From assembly GCA_030448185.1 (NCBI GenBank), contig JAUJNL010000012.1, positions 1 to 64,000 on the forward strand: a stretch of 64,000 nt of DNA, in the 5' to 3' direction. The notes beneath the pieces are model-generated. The model saw only the letters and a list, made by a program, of their open reading frames with translations. It did not search any database and was not told the origin of the DNA. Position 1 is the first letter of the stretch. Every line of letters begins with the position of its first letter. The DNA is from Cytophagales bacterium. GTDB lineage: Bacteria > Bacteroidota > Bacteroidia > Cytophagales > 172606-1. Of this stretch, positions 35,905 to 46,960 are shown piece after piece. A program made the position numbers and the translations under genes.

Positions 35905-36768
35905 ATGTATATTATTTTAGGTGGTACGGGTCACGTTGGATCTGCAGTAGCGCAGTCCTTACTGGAACGGGGACAAGCCGTTACCATAATTTCCCGTAAT
36001 GCGAAAAAAGCAACTAGCTGGAAACAAAAAGGAGCCCAGGTTGCCCAGGTAGACGTTCATGACACTTACGCATTGCATCAGGTTTTCAGGAATGGAAAAA
36101 GGTTGTTCCTGCTTAACCCTCCGGCGGCTCCTTCAGCCGATACGGCGGCTGAAGAACGTAAATCACTGGCATCCATTCTTAAAGCCTTGGATGGTTCAGG
36201 TCTGGAGAAAATAGTGGCCGGGTCTACTTATGGGGCGCAACCCGGCAATCGTATCGGAGATTTGGGCATACTATACGAGATGGAAGAGGCTTTGGCCGAG
36301 CAGACAATTCCCGCTACGATCATCCGGGCCGCTTACTACATGAGCAATTGGGATATGTCCCTTCTTACTGCCCGGCAAGAAGGCAAAGTATATTCCTTGT
36401 TTCCCCCTGACTTTACCTTGCCCATGGTAAGCCCCGATGATATTGGGAGAATGGCGGCCCAGCTACTGGTGGAGCCTGCGCCCCAAACCGGTCTGCACTA
36501 CGTAGAAGGTCCGAAATTTTACTCTCCGGCGGATGTAGCTGCGGCCTTTGCAAACGCCTTAAGGAAGCCAGTAGAAGCAGTAGAAATTCCCCGTGGGGAG
36601 TGGATACCCGCACTAACTCGCGTTGGTTTCTCTAAGGAAGCTGCCAAGTCCTTGGCGGCAATGACGGCCATAGTCTTAGAGAAAAAGTATGACTTCCCCG
36701 CCTCTCCTTTACGAGGCACCACTACTATTCAGGAGTATATTACCAAGTTAATAAGCGACGGACAATAA
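35905..36768 (+). CDS. NmrA-like NAD(P)-binding protein (atypical short-chain dehydrogenase)
   Basis: 287 residues. The N-terminus holds the dinucleotide loop ILGGTGHVGSAVAQ and a following IISRNAKKA that suggests NADP preference. The remainder matches NmrA-like/SDR-atypical proteins: IVAGSTYGAQPG, TIIRAAYYMSNWD and MVSPDDIGRMAAQLL. The classic catalytic YxxxK is not evident, so it may be a redox sensor or a quinone/isoflavone-type reductase. It is cytoplasmic and intact. It lies between the WYL regulator and a SnoaL-like gene, all on the same strand, a grouping typical of small stress-response loci. Confidence 0.85.
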   Translation: MYIILGGTGHVGSAVAQSLLERGQAVTIISRNAKKATSWKQKGAQVAQVDVHDTYALHQVFRNGKRLFLLNPPAAPSADTAAEERKSLASILKALDGSGLEKIVAGSTYGAQPGNRIGDLGILYEMEEALAEQTIPATIIRAAYYMSNWDMSLLTARQEGKVYSLFPPDFTLPMVSPDDIGRMAAQLLVEPAPQTGLHYVEGPKFYSPADVAAAFANALRKPVEAVEIPRGEWIPALTRVGFSKEAAKSLAAMTAIVLEKKYDFPASPLRGTTTIQEYITKLISDGQ

Positions 36769-36885
36769 GTATCCGGACTCCGTTTGGCTGCATGGCACCG
36801 ATTGATAAGAACGTGGCGTAGGAAGGTACATGCGGATTAATCTGTGGGAGTCATCTTTGTTTAAACCCAAAACCGTACCAACAGG

Positions 36886-37302
36886 ATGACTCCCTCAATG
36901 CAGACAGTAGCTACGCGTGAATTGGTCGAAAACTTCGTCGAAGCCTTATTACAGAGAAATCTGGAGAAAATTGTCAGTCTTTTTTCCGATAAAGTAGATT
37001 GGTATATTCCCGGCCCGGAAGCTTTAGCACCTTGGTTAGGTAAGCGAAACAGCCGTAAGCAAGTTGAAGACTTTTTCCGGCAGTTATGGCAGCAGACTGA
37101 GCCGATCAGTGGCAAACTAGACCCTATTTTTGCAGAAGATACTTTTGCGGTTATAACCGGCAGTTTTAGTGTCCGAATGCTTCAAACTCATAAAATTTTT
37201 GAATCCTTGTTTTTTATCCAGATTGCCGTGGAAAACGGGCTTATTGTCAGGTATCGTCTGTTAGAAGAAGGGTACGGTTTGAGCATTGCATTAAAGGCAT
37301 AG
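36886..37302 (+). CDS. SnoaL-like (NTF2 fold) protein
   Basis: 138 residues with the layout of SnoaL-like polyketide cyclase/NTF2-fold proteins: N-terminal helix LVENFVEALLQRNLEKIVSLF, then SDKVDWYIPG, and a C-terminal strand IAVENGLIVRYRLLEEGY. These small cytoplasmic proteins act as isomerases, hydrolases or binding proteins; substrate unknown. ATG at 36886 is used; a second at 36898 is possible. It lies 117 bp after the NmrA-like gene, in the same direction, and may belong to the same transcription unit. Confidence 0.78.
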   Translation: MTPSMQTVATRELVENFVEALLQRNLEKIVSLFSDKVDWYIPGPEALAPWLGKRNSRKQVEDFFRQLWQQTEPISGKLDPIFAEDTFAVITGSFSVRMLQTHKIFESLFFIQIAVENGLIVRYRLLEEGYGLSIALKA

Positions 37303-37326
37303 ATTTATTCAATGCCAACTTATCAG

Positions 37327-38088
37327 CTACTCTTTAGCCACTCTTTTTCCGTACCGCCAGACGGAATGAATCTTTCGGGTGTTCGCAATGGTGAAGGCCG
37401 GATTTGCATCCAGCACGATAAAGTCTGCTGCCTTTCCCGCTTCCAGCGTACCCGAAAAATCAGCCATGCCCAGCAGGCGGGCTCCGTTGCGGGTGGCAGA
37501 GGTAATGGGTTGCTGCGGGGTAAGTCAGGGATGTACCATTTCTTCCAGCTCCAGATGTTCGGAAAACCCTGCGTACGAACCGGCTGTGCTTCTGAATCAG
37601 AACCCATAGTGATGGGTACAACCAGCATCGTGCAGTTTTTTAACGTTCCGGAGGGCCATTTTAAAAGCAGCCATGTCCGTTGACCGGCCGGGTGCGTTTT
37701 TTAATTTACTCCGAAAGTCTTCACTTTGGATCATTTCGAGTACGCCGGGTTCCAGCGATTGCCGGAAGAAAGGTTCATTGATCCGGGTTCCCTGCAGCAG
37801 CCCCATAGGGGCGTGAGTATAAATCAGTGCCGGCATCCCGGTTTTCCCCGTCAGGTCAACTACTTTGGCTCCTTGGGGAGGTTTATAGTCCTTAGCCGTA
37901 GCCACCGATTGTATCCGGCCATCCTCGATCACCAGCGAAATGCCCTTTTGCGGCTCCCTTCCCGTTCCATCAATCAGAGTCACATTCCGGATAAGGGTTA
38001 CCTCTCTGCCCTGCTCTGGCATCTGGACCGCGGCTCCGGACAATAGGAAGAGGTTGATAAGGCCGAAAAGGAGAGTTGTCTTTTTCAT
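37327..38088 (-). pseudogene. Amidohydrolase with large internal deletion and frameshift
   Basis: Start at 38088 with a signal peptide (TLLFGLINLFLLSG). The N-terminal part reads VTLIDGTGREPQKG and then TGKTGMPALIYTHAPMGLLQGT, where the family has a metal-binding HxH; here it reads HAP. At about 37785 this joins directly to INEPFFRQSLEPGVLEM, which in intact relatives lies about 150 residues later. The missing block holds the Lys and His metal ligands. After a frameshift near 37620 the end reads PITMGSDSEAQPVRTQGF, then GTLEAGKAADFIVLDANP and WRYGKRVAKE. The protein cannot be active. Confidence 0.85.
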
Positions 38089-38305
38089 GGCTGGCGGCTC
38101 TGATTGTAAAGAGGAAGGCTGTAAGAAGTTTATCAGCAAAAGAACTTTTCCGTTGAGTTACTATTGATCCATTTTTACACAATCAATCTTCTCATAGTGT
38201 GATCTATTTCTGTTATGCGGGTTTGCACACCTGGGTTTATTGTTCCCAATTTTCCAGTTTAACCGCTACCGGGTATCCTTTTTGAGTTATTGCTAAGCTT
38301 ACTTG

Positions 38306-38475
38306 TCACATGAGAAATAAAGCAGCTATAATTGTATCCTGATCAATTTTAATTATCCAACCCCAGCAACAGCCGCATTTCGTTTCATCAAATCCTATTA
38401 CTTGTGCCTTTTCTCCACAATAAGGCTTTCCGGCAAATTTCCACTTTGCATCTCGTTTGCCTGCTTGCTGCGGTT
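38306..38475 (-). pseudogene. Remnant of a cysteine-rich conserved protein
   Basis: An open stretch reads KFAGKPYCGEKAQVIGF and TKCGCCWGWIIKIDQDTI, then stops. After a frame change the sequence continues as AITQKGYPVAVKLENWE. The CGCCWGW-type motif occurs in small Bacteroidota (lipo)proteins of unknown function. Start and signal peptide are missing. Nothing else was identified in 38140-38590. Confidence 0.5.
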
Positions 38476-38590
38476 ACGAAAGAAGAAATGATTAGAATCC
38501 CTAAAAAGGTAATTACCCGGCAGGCCATTAATCTATTTTAATTGTAATTAAGTAGTTTTTTACAATTATTTTAAACTATCCCCTCTGAAT

Positions 38591-38668
38591 TGTCATTCCG
38601 GAGGAGAATCTTCTCAGTATAGGTCGATCACTATTGTAATCAAGAGAAGATTCCCTCCGGGAATGACA
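38591..38668. repeat. Intergenic inverted repeat, TGTCATTCC type
   Basis: Arms of 25 bases at 38591-38615 and 38644-38668 pair with a few mismatches; both contain GTCATTCC and AATCTTCTC. It stands alone in a gene-free stretch and resembles a dispersed repeat type common in this phylum. Confidence 0.65.
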
Positions 38669-38784
38669 AAAAATAGTATAAACTAATTTCTGTGATCTAC
38701 TTAAGATACTGAATACGTAAAGACAATAAGGAAACGTCAGGGTGATATCAGTAATTCTGAAAAAAATGATTTTCTCATTACTCT

Positions 38785-39346
38785 TTACTTCTTAAAGGCT
38801 AATTCATTCCTTTCCATTTGGGCAATGTGTCTTTGAGCATGCTTGGCCAGGGAAGTGAATGTACTCGTACACATTTATCTTTCCCAGGCCATTTACCGTC
38901 ATGGTAGTTTTATACAAAACCCCTTCCTCATTGGGCATTTGGTCCAGATACTGAAGGCATGCATTTTTCTGGGCAGCAATTGTATTTCTGATATCGGAAA
39001 GTGATGCTCTCCCGGTGGGCTCCTTATACTCAGGACGTACCCAATCAAAGGATTTATAGATTCCTATTTCATCCAGCTTTGCTCTTTCAAACGAATAACT
39101 TTCTAACTCTTTAGCCAAATCAAGGTTATTCACATTCTTTAACGCTTTCAGCACCCCTTTATCAATCAGTTTCAGTAAAAAGTGGCTGGTTAATGAAATA
39201 TGCTCCAATATCTCGTTGATTGTCCAGTCATTATTAGGTGGACGGTAATCCCGCACAGCTTCCGGCTTATCAAACCAAGTATCTACCTCCGTAAATACAT
39301 GATTAAGCGTGGCTTTTATTTCAATAATTAGCTCTTGGATTCTCAT
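38785..39346 (-). pseudogene. DinB-family protein, frameshifted near the C-terminus
   Basis: The first 165 codons from 39346 are open and match DinB-like four-helix proteins: DWTINEILEHISLTSHFLLKLI (with the first metal-binding His) and VYEYIHF near the end. One extra C near 38850 changes the frame; the original end LAKHAQRHIAQMERNE, which carries the other two His ligands, lies in the next frame up to a stop at 38785. This is one of few breaks caused by a gained base. The family includes metal-dependent thiol transferases; function here unknown. Confidence 0.78.
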
Positions 39347-39422
39347 TCTTTATTCTGACTGTTGTCCTACCACAAGATAACCATCATCCATAACAATAAG
39401 CGTCTTATCCGGGTATCGGTTA

Positions 39423-39914
39423 CTACTCTTTATCAAAGAATTTCTTATTCTGAATAAGCCTATTCATCATACTGGCAATTCTTTCCGCTTTGGTTTCTTC
39501 TTTTTTCGCCTCATAGATCCAGCTCAGATACGCCTTCTGTTCGCCTTCCGAAAAGCTCAGGAAAGTTTGGAATACCTGGGGCAATTCATTGGCAAAACAT
39601 TCCAGTAGTTCCTGGGGAATTTCCAGGGGTGTTTCGTCCGGAAACAGTACTACTTTAATAAAATCGCCTTCTTTTTTACCGATCTTCTTTCTGATTTCCG
39701 CTTTGACCGGCAGGAAAAGCCGGCTATTCCCCATGGGCATTAACCGGTAACTTTTTATCAGGAAACCGTCAATACTGCCTTTCACTTTCACCCAGCCGAA
39801 AGGAGCCGTTTTGTTAGGTTGAATTTCAGGGATGACGGCGTATGTCCACCCGCCTTTTCCGGGAAACTTTTCCAACAGATATTCTTTATCTACTAATGGC
39901 TTTTCTTCGTTCAT
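39423..39914 (-). CDS. DUF1905/YdeI-like protein
   Basis: 163 residues. The N-terminal half has the DUF1905 pattern (GGWTYAVIPE, FGWVKVKGSIDGFLIKSYRLMPMGNSRLFLPVKAEIRKKIG in order, ending in GDFIKVVLF). The C-terminal half (FLSFSEGEQKAYLSWIYEAKKEETKAERIASMM) is the YdeI/OmpD-associated helix pair that often follows. Members are small cytoplasmic proteins of unknown role. The gene is intact and ends the minus-strand group 39423-42373. It is not clearly cotranscribed with the serine hydrolase gene, which lies 86 bp upstream. Confidence 0.8.
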   Translation of the reverse strand: MNEEKPLVDKEYLLEKFPGKGGWTYAVIPEIQPNKTAPFGWVKVKGSIDGFLIKSYRLMPMGNSRLFLPVKAEIRKKIGKKEGDFIKVVLFPDETPLEIPQELLECFANELPQVFQTFLSFSEGEQKAYLSWIYEAKKEETKAERIASMMNRLIQNKKFFDKE

Positions 39915-40000
39915 GTGATTGGTCTGCTTTCCGGCAGCATCCCCAAGTACGCAAAGACGCTGCGGCTCCGGAAAAACTATTTATCCAGTAACTATTTTCC

Positions 40001-41308
40001 CTACTTAACCATCTGCTCAACTGCCGGGTTGGGTTCCATAATGGCTTGATACACCAGCACCCGGAATTTGTCGGCGAGGTCACCGTAACTGTTAGGGTAT
40101 TTCTGAGTCATCAGCAGGGCCACCACACCTTCTTTGGGGTCGGCCCAGTAAGTAGTGCCAAAAATGCCGCCCCAATCAAACGAGCCCGCGGAAACGCCTA
40201 AGCGGACCGCTTCCCGTTCGGTAGTAAGTCCGAAACCCAAGCCGAACTTCTTGAACCCCAGATTCAGGTCGCCGATCTGATTACTGGTCATCATCCGGAC
40301 CGTAATGGGACTAAGCAGCCGCTTGCCGTTGTATTCGCCGCCATTCAGCAGCATTTGCAGAAAAATGGCGTAATCATAGGCCGTGGATGAGAGCCCCGCT
40401 CCGCCGGAATAGTAGCTCCCGGCTTGTTTGGGATAGTCAGGGCTCTGTCCGTTCCGGGCTGGCATTTTGGTAATGGCTTTTTCTTTATCCTCGGTGTACA
40501 GCACCGCCAGCCGGTTCTGCTTTTCCTTAGGCAGATAAAAATAGGTATCCTTCATCCCTAATGGCTCAAATATACGGGTACGGAAAAACTGGTCCAGCGT
40601 CATTCCTGAGGTAACTTCCACCAGATACCCAAGCACATCGGTATTGAGGCCGTACGAAAACTTTTCACCGGGTTGATGGATCAGGGGCAGGGCCGCCAGG
40701 GAATTAATGGCGTCGGCTAGCTTCCCGTTCGGCGTACCGATCCCGCTTGGTATTTTGGCTTTGGCGTAAATGGCATTGGCTTCCTTGGTACCAATCGAGG
40801 GGTAGCTGATGCCTGACGTATGCGTCAGCAATTGCCGGATGGTAATTTCCTGTTTGGCGGGGATGGTCGTGTACGTTGTATCTTTTTCGTTGAATTGATC
40901 CAGCACTTTGGGCTTGGCAAAGGCGGGGATGAATTTGGAAATAGGATCATCCAGCAGAAACTTTCCTTCTTCAAACAGCATCATGACGGCTACGCTGGTA
41001 ACGGCCTTAGTCTGGGAAGCAATCCGGAAAATAGCGTCTTTTTTAAGGGGTGTACTGGCCTCCCGGTCATCCTGCCCGAAGCTCTTGTGGTACACGATCT
41101 TCCCGTTCCGGGCAATAAAGGCAATGACTCCGGCCTGATAGCCTTTGTCAATGTAATTTTGAACCACTTTGTCAACTCGCCCGAGCCGCTCAGGGCTGAA
41201 ACCGGCCGATTCTGGTTTGGCTTCCTGCAACACGGAATGTTTGGCAGTTTGGGCGAAACCTGACGAGAGAATCAGCGCAAAAAACAGCGTAAAAATTGTT
41301 CTATACAT
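40001..41308 (-). CDS. Secreted serine hydrolase, beta-lactamase/class C family
   Basis: 435 residues with a signal peptide (IFTLFFALILSSGFAQ). The active-site motifs of the beta-lactamase/transpeptidase-like fold are present: SxxK as ASQTKA near residue 96, and YxN as SYGLN near residue 218. LTHTSGI and GLSSTAYDYAIFLQMLLNGG are typical of the family. The members include esterases, D-aminopeptidases and penicillin-binding-like enzymes; the substrate cannot be read from sequence, and it is not a proof of antibiotic resistance. Intact, periplasmic, in a minus-strand run with the YdeI-like gene downstream. Confidence 0.88.
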   Translation of the reverse strand: MYRTIFTLFFALILSSGFAQTAKHSVLQEAKPESAGFSPERLGRVDKVVQNYIDKGYQAGVIAFIARNGKIVYHKSFGQDDREASTPLKKDAIFRIASQTKAVTSVAVMMLFEEGKFLLDDPISKFIPAFAKPKVLDQFNEKDTTYTTIPAKQEITIRQLLTHTSGISYPSIGTKEANAIYAKAKIPSGIGTPNGKLADAINSLAALPLIHQPGEKFSYGLNTDVLGYLVEVTSGMTLDQFFRTRIFEPLGMKDTYFYLPKEKQNRLAVLYTEDKEKAITKMPARNGQSPDYPKQAGSYYSGGAGLSSTAYDYAIFLQMLLNGGEYNGKRLLSPITVRMMTSNQIGDLNLGFKKFGLGFGLTTEREAVRLGVSAGSFDWGGIFGTTYWADPKEGVVALLMTQKYPNSYGDLADKFRVLVYQAIMEPNPAVEQMVK

Positions 41309-41479
41309 GATTAATGCAGGTTGTAGTCATTCCGTAAGTAATGGGAAAGTGGGGTGGTTTCCAAATAAGGAAGCGGTATGTTTCAGATTCTTTAAAATGG
41401 CGTTAACAGTTCCCGGACAAAACAGTCTATCCTGCTTTCTGCTGCCAATAGCATCATCCGTTGCAGACCATGTTTAGTC

Positions 41480-42373
41480 TTATGGCTGTGCGTTTGCAGA
41501 CAACTTTGCATAGGCTCTTACCGGAAAAGTACCGGCTCCTTTGAACTTTGGGGGAGCGGCGCTAAACCAATACCCACTTTCGGGCAATTTTTCCAGGTTG
41601 CACAAATGCTCCACGATCAAAATGCCTGCCCCGAGTAGTATCGTATGAACCGGACGGTTTCTTTTGCCCGTGTTGTCAATGTTGTGGCTGTCAATGCCAA
41701 CTAATGTAACCTGACAATCCCGCAGGTATTCGGCAGCTTGCCCCGTAAGATAGGGATGATGCTCAAAATACGTTTCGGTATTCCAGTGTCGAGACCAGCC
41801 GGTTTTTACCAAAACGGCGCGGTTTCTTATTTCTTTTCCCGTAAAAAAATCAATGCCTACTTCCGTCACTCCTTCCGCATGGATAGTAATGGCTTCTAAA
41901 TCCACCAAAGCTTCTAAGGTAATTTCCGATAGATCTTTTCCGTGCGCATACCGGTGGAAGGGACAATCCAGGTAGGTGCCGGTATTGGTAACCATTTCTA
42001 TTTTACCTATCTGAAACTCAGTCCCTTCTTCGTAAAAATCCCTCGATTTCTCCCGGCTCAGGAAATCACAAATGAGTGGGGCAGGCAAACCCCTGTAGGT
42101 AACCAGTCCGTCAAAAATCGTATGGCTCAAATCGATCAGGTGTTCAGCAACAGGGGCATTCACCGGCTTCCGTTTATGGGGTTCCTGCCTATAATGCTTG
42201 TTGCGAATGTGTACTTTACCCACCATCAGGAGGCGCATATCAGCGACAATATAATCAGCCAGTTCCTGGTCCGAAATTTCGTTACCGGCAATATCCAGCC
42301 GAAAATCCTGCCCTTGGATACCGCCTCCATTGGTAAACTCAATGGCAAAATCAAAAACGACTCTTTTGTCCAT
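41480..42373 (-). CDS. Cyclase/kynurenine formamidase-family hydrolase with N-terminal extension
   Basis: 297 residues. From about 80 on it matches the cyclase family: HLIDLSHTIFDGLVTYRG, a TNTGTYLDCPFHRYAHG motif in place of the usual HxGTHxDxPxH, then GIDSHNID and LGAGILIVEHLCNLEKL. The first His of the metal motif is replaced by Thr-Asn, although the downstream Asp and His are present. The first 75 residues (VVFDFAIEFTNGGGIQGQDFRLDI onward in pieces) form a separate small domain rich in beta strands that is not part of the core family. The core enzymes hydrolyse N-formyl amides or related bonds. Intact. Confidence 0.8.
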   Translation of the reverse strand: MDKRVVFDFAIEFTNGGGIQGQDFRLDIAGNEISDQELADYIVADMRLLMVGKVHIRNKHYRQEPHKRKPVNAPVAEHLIDLSHTIFDGLVTYRGLPAPLICDFLSREKSRDFYEEGTEFQIGKIEMVTNTGTYLDCPFHRYAHGKDLSEITLEALVDLEAITIHAEGVTEVGIDFFTGKEIRNRAVLVKTGWSRHWNTETYFEHHPYLTGQAAEYLRDCQVTLVGIDSHNIDNTGKRNRPVHTILLGAGILIVEHLCNLEKLPESGYWFSAAPPKFKGAGTFPVRAYAKLSANAQP

Positions 42374-42416
42374 GTTAGCGATGTTTTAGTTCTACGCAAG
42401 ACCCCATAAAGTCAAA

Positions 42417-42454
42417 GAAAAAAGCAAATCTGAGCGGTACAGATCTGCTTTTTC
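42417..42454 (-). terminator. Terminator of ppk1
   Basis: Imperfect stem of AAAAAGCAGATCTG with its partner (42417-42432 and 42440-42454) with a T-run when read on the minus strand, 48 bp after the ppk1 stop. Confidence 0.7.
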
Positions 42455-42501
42455 TCTCTACTTCTAATTCTAAACTATTTACTCATAAATTCCTAGACTC
42501 C

Positions 42502-44607
42502 TCAAAACAGCTTGGCCCGCATGATTTCTTCTTCAGTCACCTTATAGAATGCCTTATGGATATTGAGGGTTTCTCCGTCCGTGACGCACTTGTAGTAGTC
42601 GCCGTTCTCCTGCATGATGTACGAGTTGACATTATCCCGGAGATTATAATCCAGAATCAGAATGGCCTGCTGCTTGATCCGGGGGGATATCAGGCCGAAC
42701 AACGATTCAATCCGCCGCTCGAAGCTGCGAACCATCACATCGGCGCTGCCACCGTAGACTTTGGGGTCACCGGCATTGTGGAAATAATATACGCGGGTAT
42801 GCTCCAGAAAATCGCCGACAATGGAACGTACTGAGATATTTTCGCTCAGCCCTTCCCGGCCCGGGCGCAGGCAGCAGATGCCCCGTACAATCAGTTTAAC
42901 TGGTACGCCGGCCTGGGAAGCACTATAAAGCTCATCAATTGTGGCCTTGTCCTCCAGGGAATTGAGTTTAATGACAATACCGCTGGGCTTGCCTTCCTGC
43001 GCATTACGGGCCTCGTTGCGGATCAGTTCGATCAGTCTCTGACGCATATCGCGGGGCGCTGTAATCAGATTCTGGTAGTCGTTTGGCTGCGAGTGGCCGG
43101 TAATTACATTAAAGAATTCGGAAATATCCTGGGCGTATATTTCATTAGTAGTCAGCAAGCCAATATCCGTGTAGAAACGGGAGGTATCTTCGTTGTAGTT
43201 TCCGCTGGACAGGTGTACGTACCGGGTCACTTTGTCGCCGTCCTTCCGGACAATCAGCAGCAGTTTGGTATGCGTCTTATACCGGCTGATCCCGTAGATT
43301 ACGAAGCAACCGGCCTTCTGGAGCCGTTGCGCTTCCCGAATGTTATTTTCTTCGTCAAACCGGGCTTTTACCTCAAACAGTACGGAAACGTGCTTGCCAT
43401 TTTCGGCGGCTTTGAGCAGGGCTTCGGTGATTCGCGACTTCTTGGCCAGCCGGTAAATCGTGATTTTAATGGCCAGCACGCCGGGGTCTTCGGCAGCCTG
43501 CTCCAGCAAGTGCACTACCGGTTCAATGCTGTTATAGGGATGATGGAGAAGCAGATCCTGCTTTTTCAGCATCTGGAATAGATTGTTGTATTCCTTAGTA
43601 TCGTGCACCCCAATGGGCGGAATGGTAGGCGGAATAGCCGGAATCCGGTCCCGGAACTCTTTGTGATTGACAATTTGCCAGAGCCCGGTAAAGTCGATCA
43701 TGCTGTTGGCGACAAAAACATTGTCGTCATCCAGTTCCCAGCGGCCTTTCAGAATTTTCATCATGTAGTACGAAGATCCCGGCTCCACCTCAATCCGGAC
43801 GACGCGGCCGGTACGGCGGGTTTTGAGCTTCTGCTTGATCTCGTCAATGAAATCAGCTTCGATATCGTCACTCTCTTCGAGGGTAAAATCCCCATTGCGG
43901 GTAATCCGGAAAAGATTAATGGAGAGGATTTCCACGTTGCGGTAGAGTTTATGGATCTCAGTCCGGATAATTTCCTCAATGGGCACGAAAATCAACTGCT
44001 CATCGCGGTACACTTCGTAAAAACGGGGCAAGTTCTGCGGAATCTGCACGAAGGAAAGCCGCTTGCCTTCCTTGGTATCTTCGGGCGTACGGGTCACCAC
44101 GCCGAAGATGAGCAGTTTGTTCATCAGGATCGGAAAGGTATGGTACCCATCAAACACCATTGGCGTGAGCATCGGGAAGATGGTACGCATGTAATACGCC
44201 ACGGCGTCGGTCCGCTCTTCATCCGTCAGTTCGCTCAGGGCGGCAATGTGAAAATTGTTCCGCTTAAACAGCGGATGCAGATTGACCTTGAATTCATCAT
44301 ACTGCTCCCGGTAAAACTGCTGGGCCGTATTGAGCAAGGTCTTCCGGAAGGGCATTTCCCGCAACCCTGAGTAATCGACCCGTTCTTTGCCGTAGTCGAG
44401 GTAGTTGTATAAACTTCCCACCCGAATCATGAAAAACTCGTCGAGATTGGAAGCCGTAATGGCCAGAAACTTAAGCCGCTCAAAGACCGTCCGGTCAGGA
44501 TTTTTTGCCTGATCGAGTACCCGCCAGTTAAATTTGAGCCAACTCAGATCGCGACTGATGTAGTTACTCTGTTCAATTACATTTGATACTCTCTCACGTA
44601 GCAGCAT
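42502..44607 (-). CDS. ppk1: Polyphosphate kinase 1
   Basis: 701 residues when started at the ATG at 44607. A longer frame begins with TTG at 44715, but its first 36 codons overlap the hairpin that terminates gyrB (44655-44685), so the ATG is preferred; SNYISRDLSWLKFNWRVLDQA, the normal N-domain of PPK1, follows. Further landmarks are SNLDEFFMIRVG, the KTHTKLLLIVRK segment with the phosphorylated His, and GGSADVMVRSFERRIESLF near the end. The enzyme reversibly makes polyphosphate from ATP, at the membrane. Intact. gyrB lies directly upstream on the same strand but is separated by the terminator. Confidence 0.95.
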   Translation of the reverse strand: MLLRERVSNVIEQSNYISRDLSWLKFNWRVLDQAKNPDRTVFERLKFLAITASNLDEFFMIRVGSLYNYLDYGKERVDYSGLREMPFRKTLLNTAQQFYREQYDEFKVNLHPLFKRNNFHIAALSELTDEERTDAVAYYMRTIFPMLTPMVFDGYHTFPILMNKLLIFGVVTRTPEDTKEGKRLSFVQIPQNLPRFYEVYRDEQLIFVPIEEIIRTEIHKLYRNVEILSINLFRITRNGDFTLEESDDIEADFIDEIKQKLKTRRTGRVVRIEVEPGSSYYMMKILKGRWELDDDNVFVANSMIDFTGLWQIVNHKEFRDRIPAIPPTIPPIGVHDTKEYNNLFQMLKKQDLLLHHPYNSIEPVVHLLEQAAEDPGVLAIKITIYRLAKKSRITEALLKAAENGKHVSVLFEVKARFDEENNIREAQRLQKAGCFVIYGISRYKTHTKLLLIVRKDGDKVTRYVHLSSGNYNEDTSRFYTDIGLLTTNEIYAQDISEFFNVITGHSQPNDYQNLITAPRDMRQRLIELIRNEARNAQEGKPSGIVIKLNSLEDKATIDELYSASQAGVPVKLIVRGICCLRPGREGLSENISVRSIVGDFLEHTRVYYFHNAGDPKVYGGSADVMVRSFERRIESLFGLISPRIKQQAILILDYNLRDNVNSYIMQENGDYYKCVTDGETLNIHKAFYKVTEEEIMRAKLF

Positions 44608-44654
44608 ACGGTTAAGCAAATTTTGTAAGGGTCTTAGTATATATTGTATAAATG

Positions 44655-44685
44655 AAAAAGGAGCCGAAAGCAACGGCTCCTTTTT
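44655..44685 (-). terminator. Terminator of gyrB
   Basis: Perfect 12-bp stem AAAAAGGAGCCG with CGGCTCCTTTTT, seven-base loop, T-run on the minus strand, 30 bp after the gyrB stop. It lies inside the extended reading frame upstream of the ppk1 ATG. Confidence 0.85.
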
Positions 44686-44715
44686 CGCTTTCAGCTTATA
44701 TTCTGAATCATCCAA

Positions 44716-46776
<2,061 letters not shown>

Positions 46777-46960
46777 TCACGGCTTTATCTAGCCTAATTC
46801 GGGCAATACCGTTGCTTATATAACATAGTTTGAAAGCAAAAAATTGAGCCTGGGTGAAAGAAACCCAAACCAGCGGAACCCGTAGTGTAACGTGCAGTAC
46901 TATTGTGTTTCCCAGGCCCGGTCACGTATTCAGGCAGGACGTTAACTACCCGGTAAAACC

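Noticed and set aside
37323-37628. 101-codon frame on the minus strand
   Set aside because: After its first residues it is an out-of-frame reading of the amidohydrolase C-terminus, which is recognisable in the neighbouring frame.
40001-41308. Beta-lactamase resistance gene
   Set aside because: The SxxK and YxN motifs show only the fold. The family is mostly esterases and peptidases, and a resistance role cannot be claimed.
43603-44370. 255-codon frame on the plus strand inside ppk1
   Set aside because: Antisense shadow of ppk1; long only because of the codon use of that gene.
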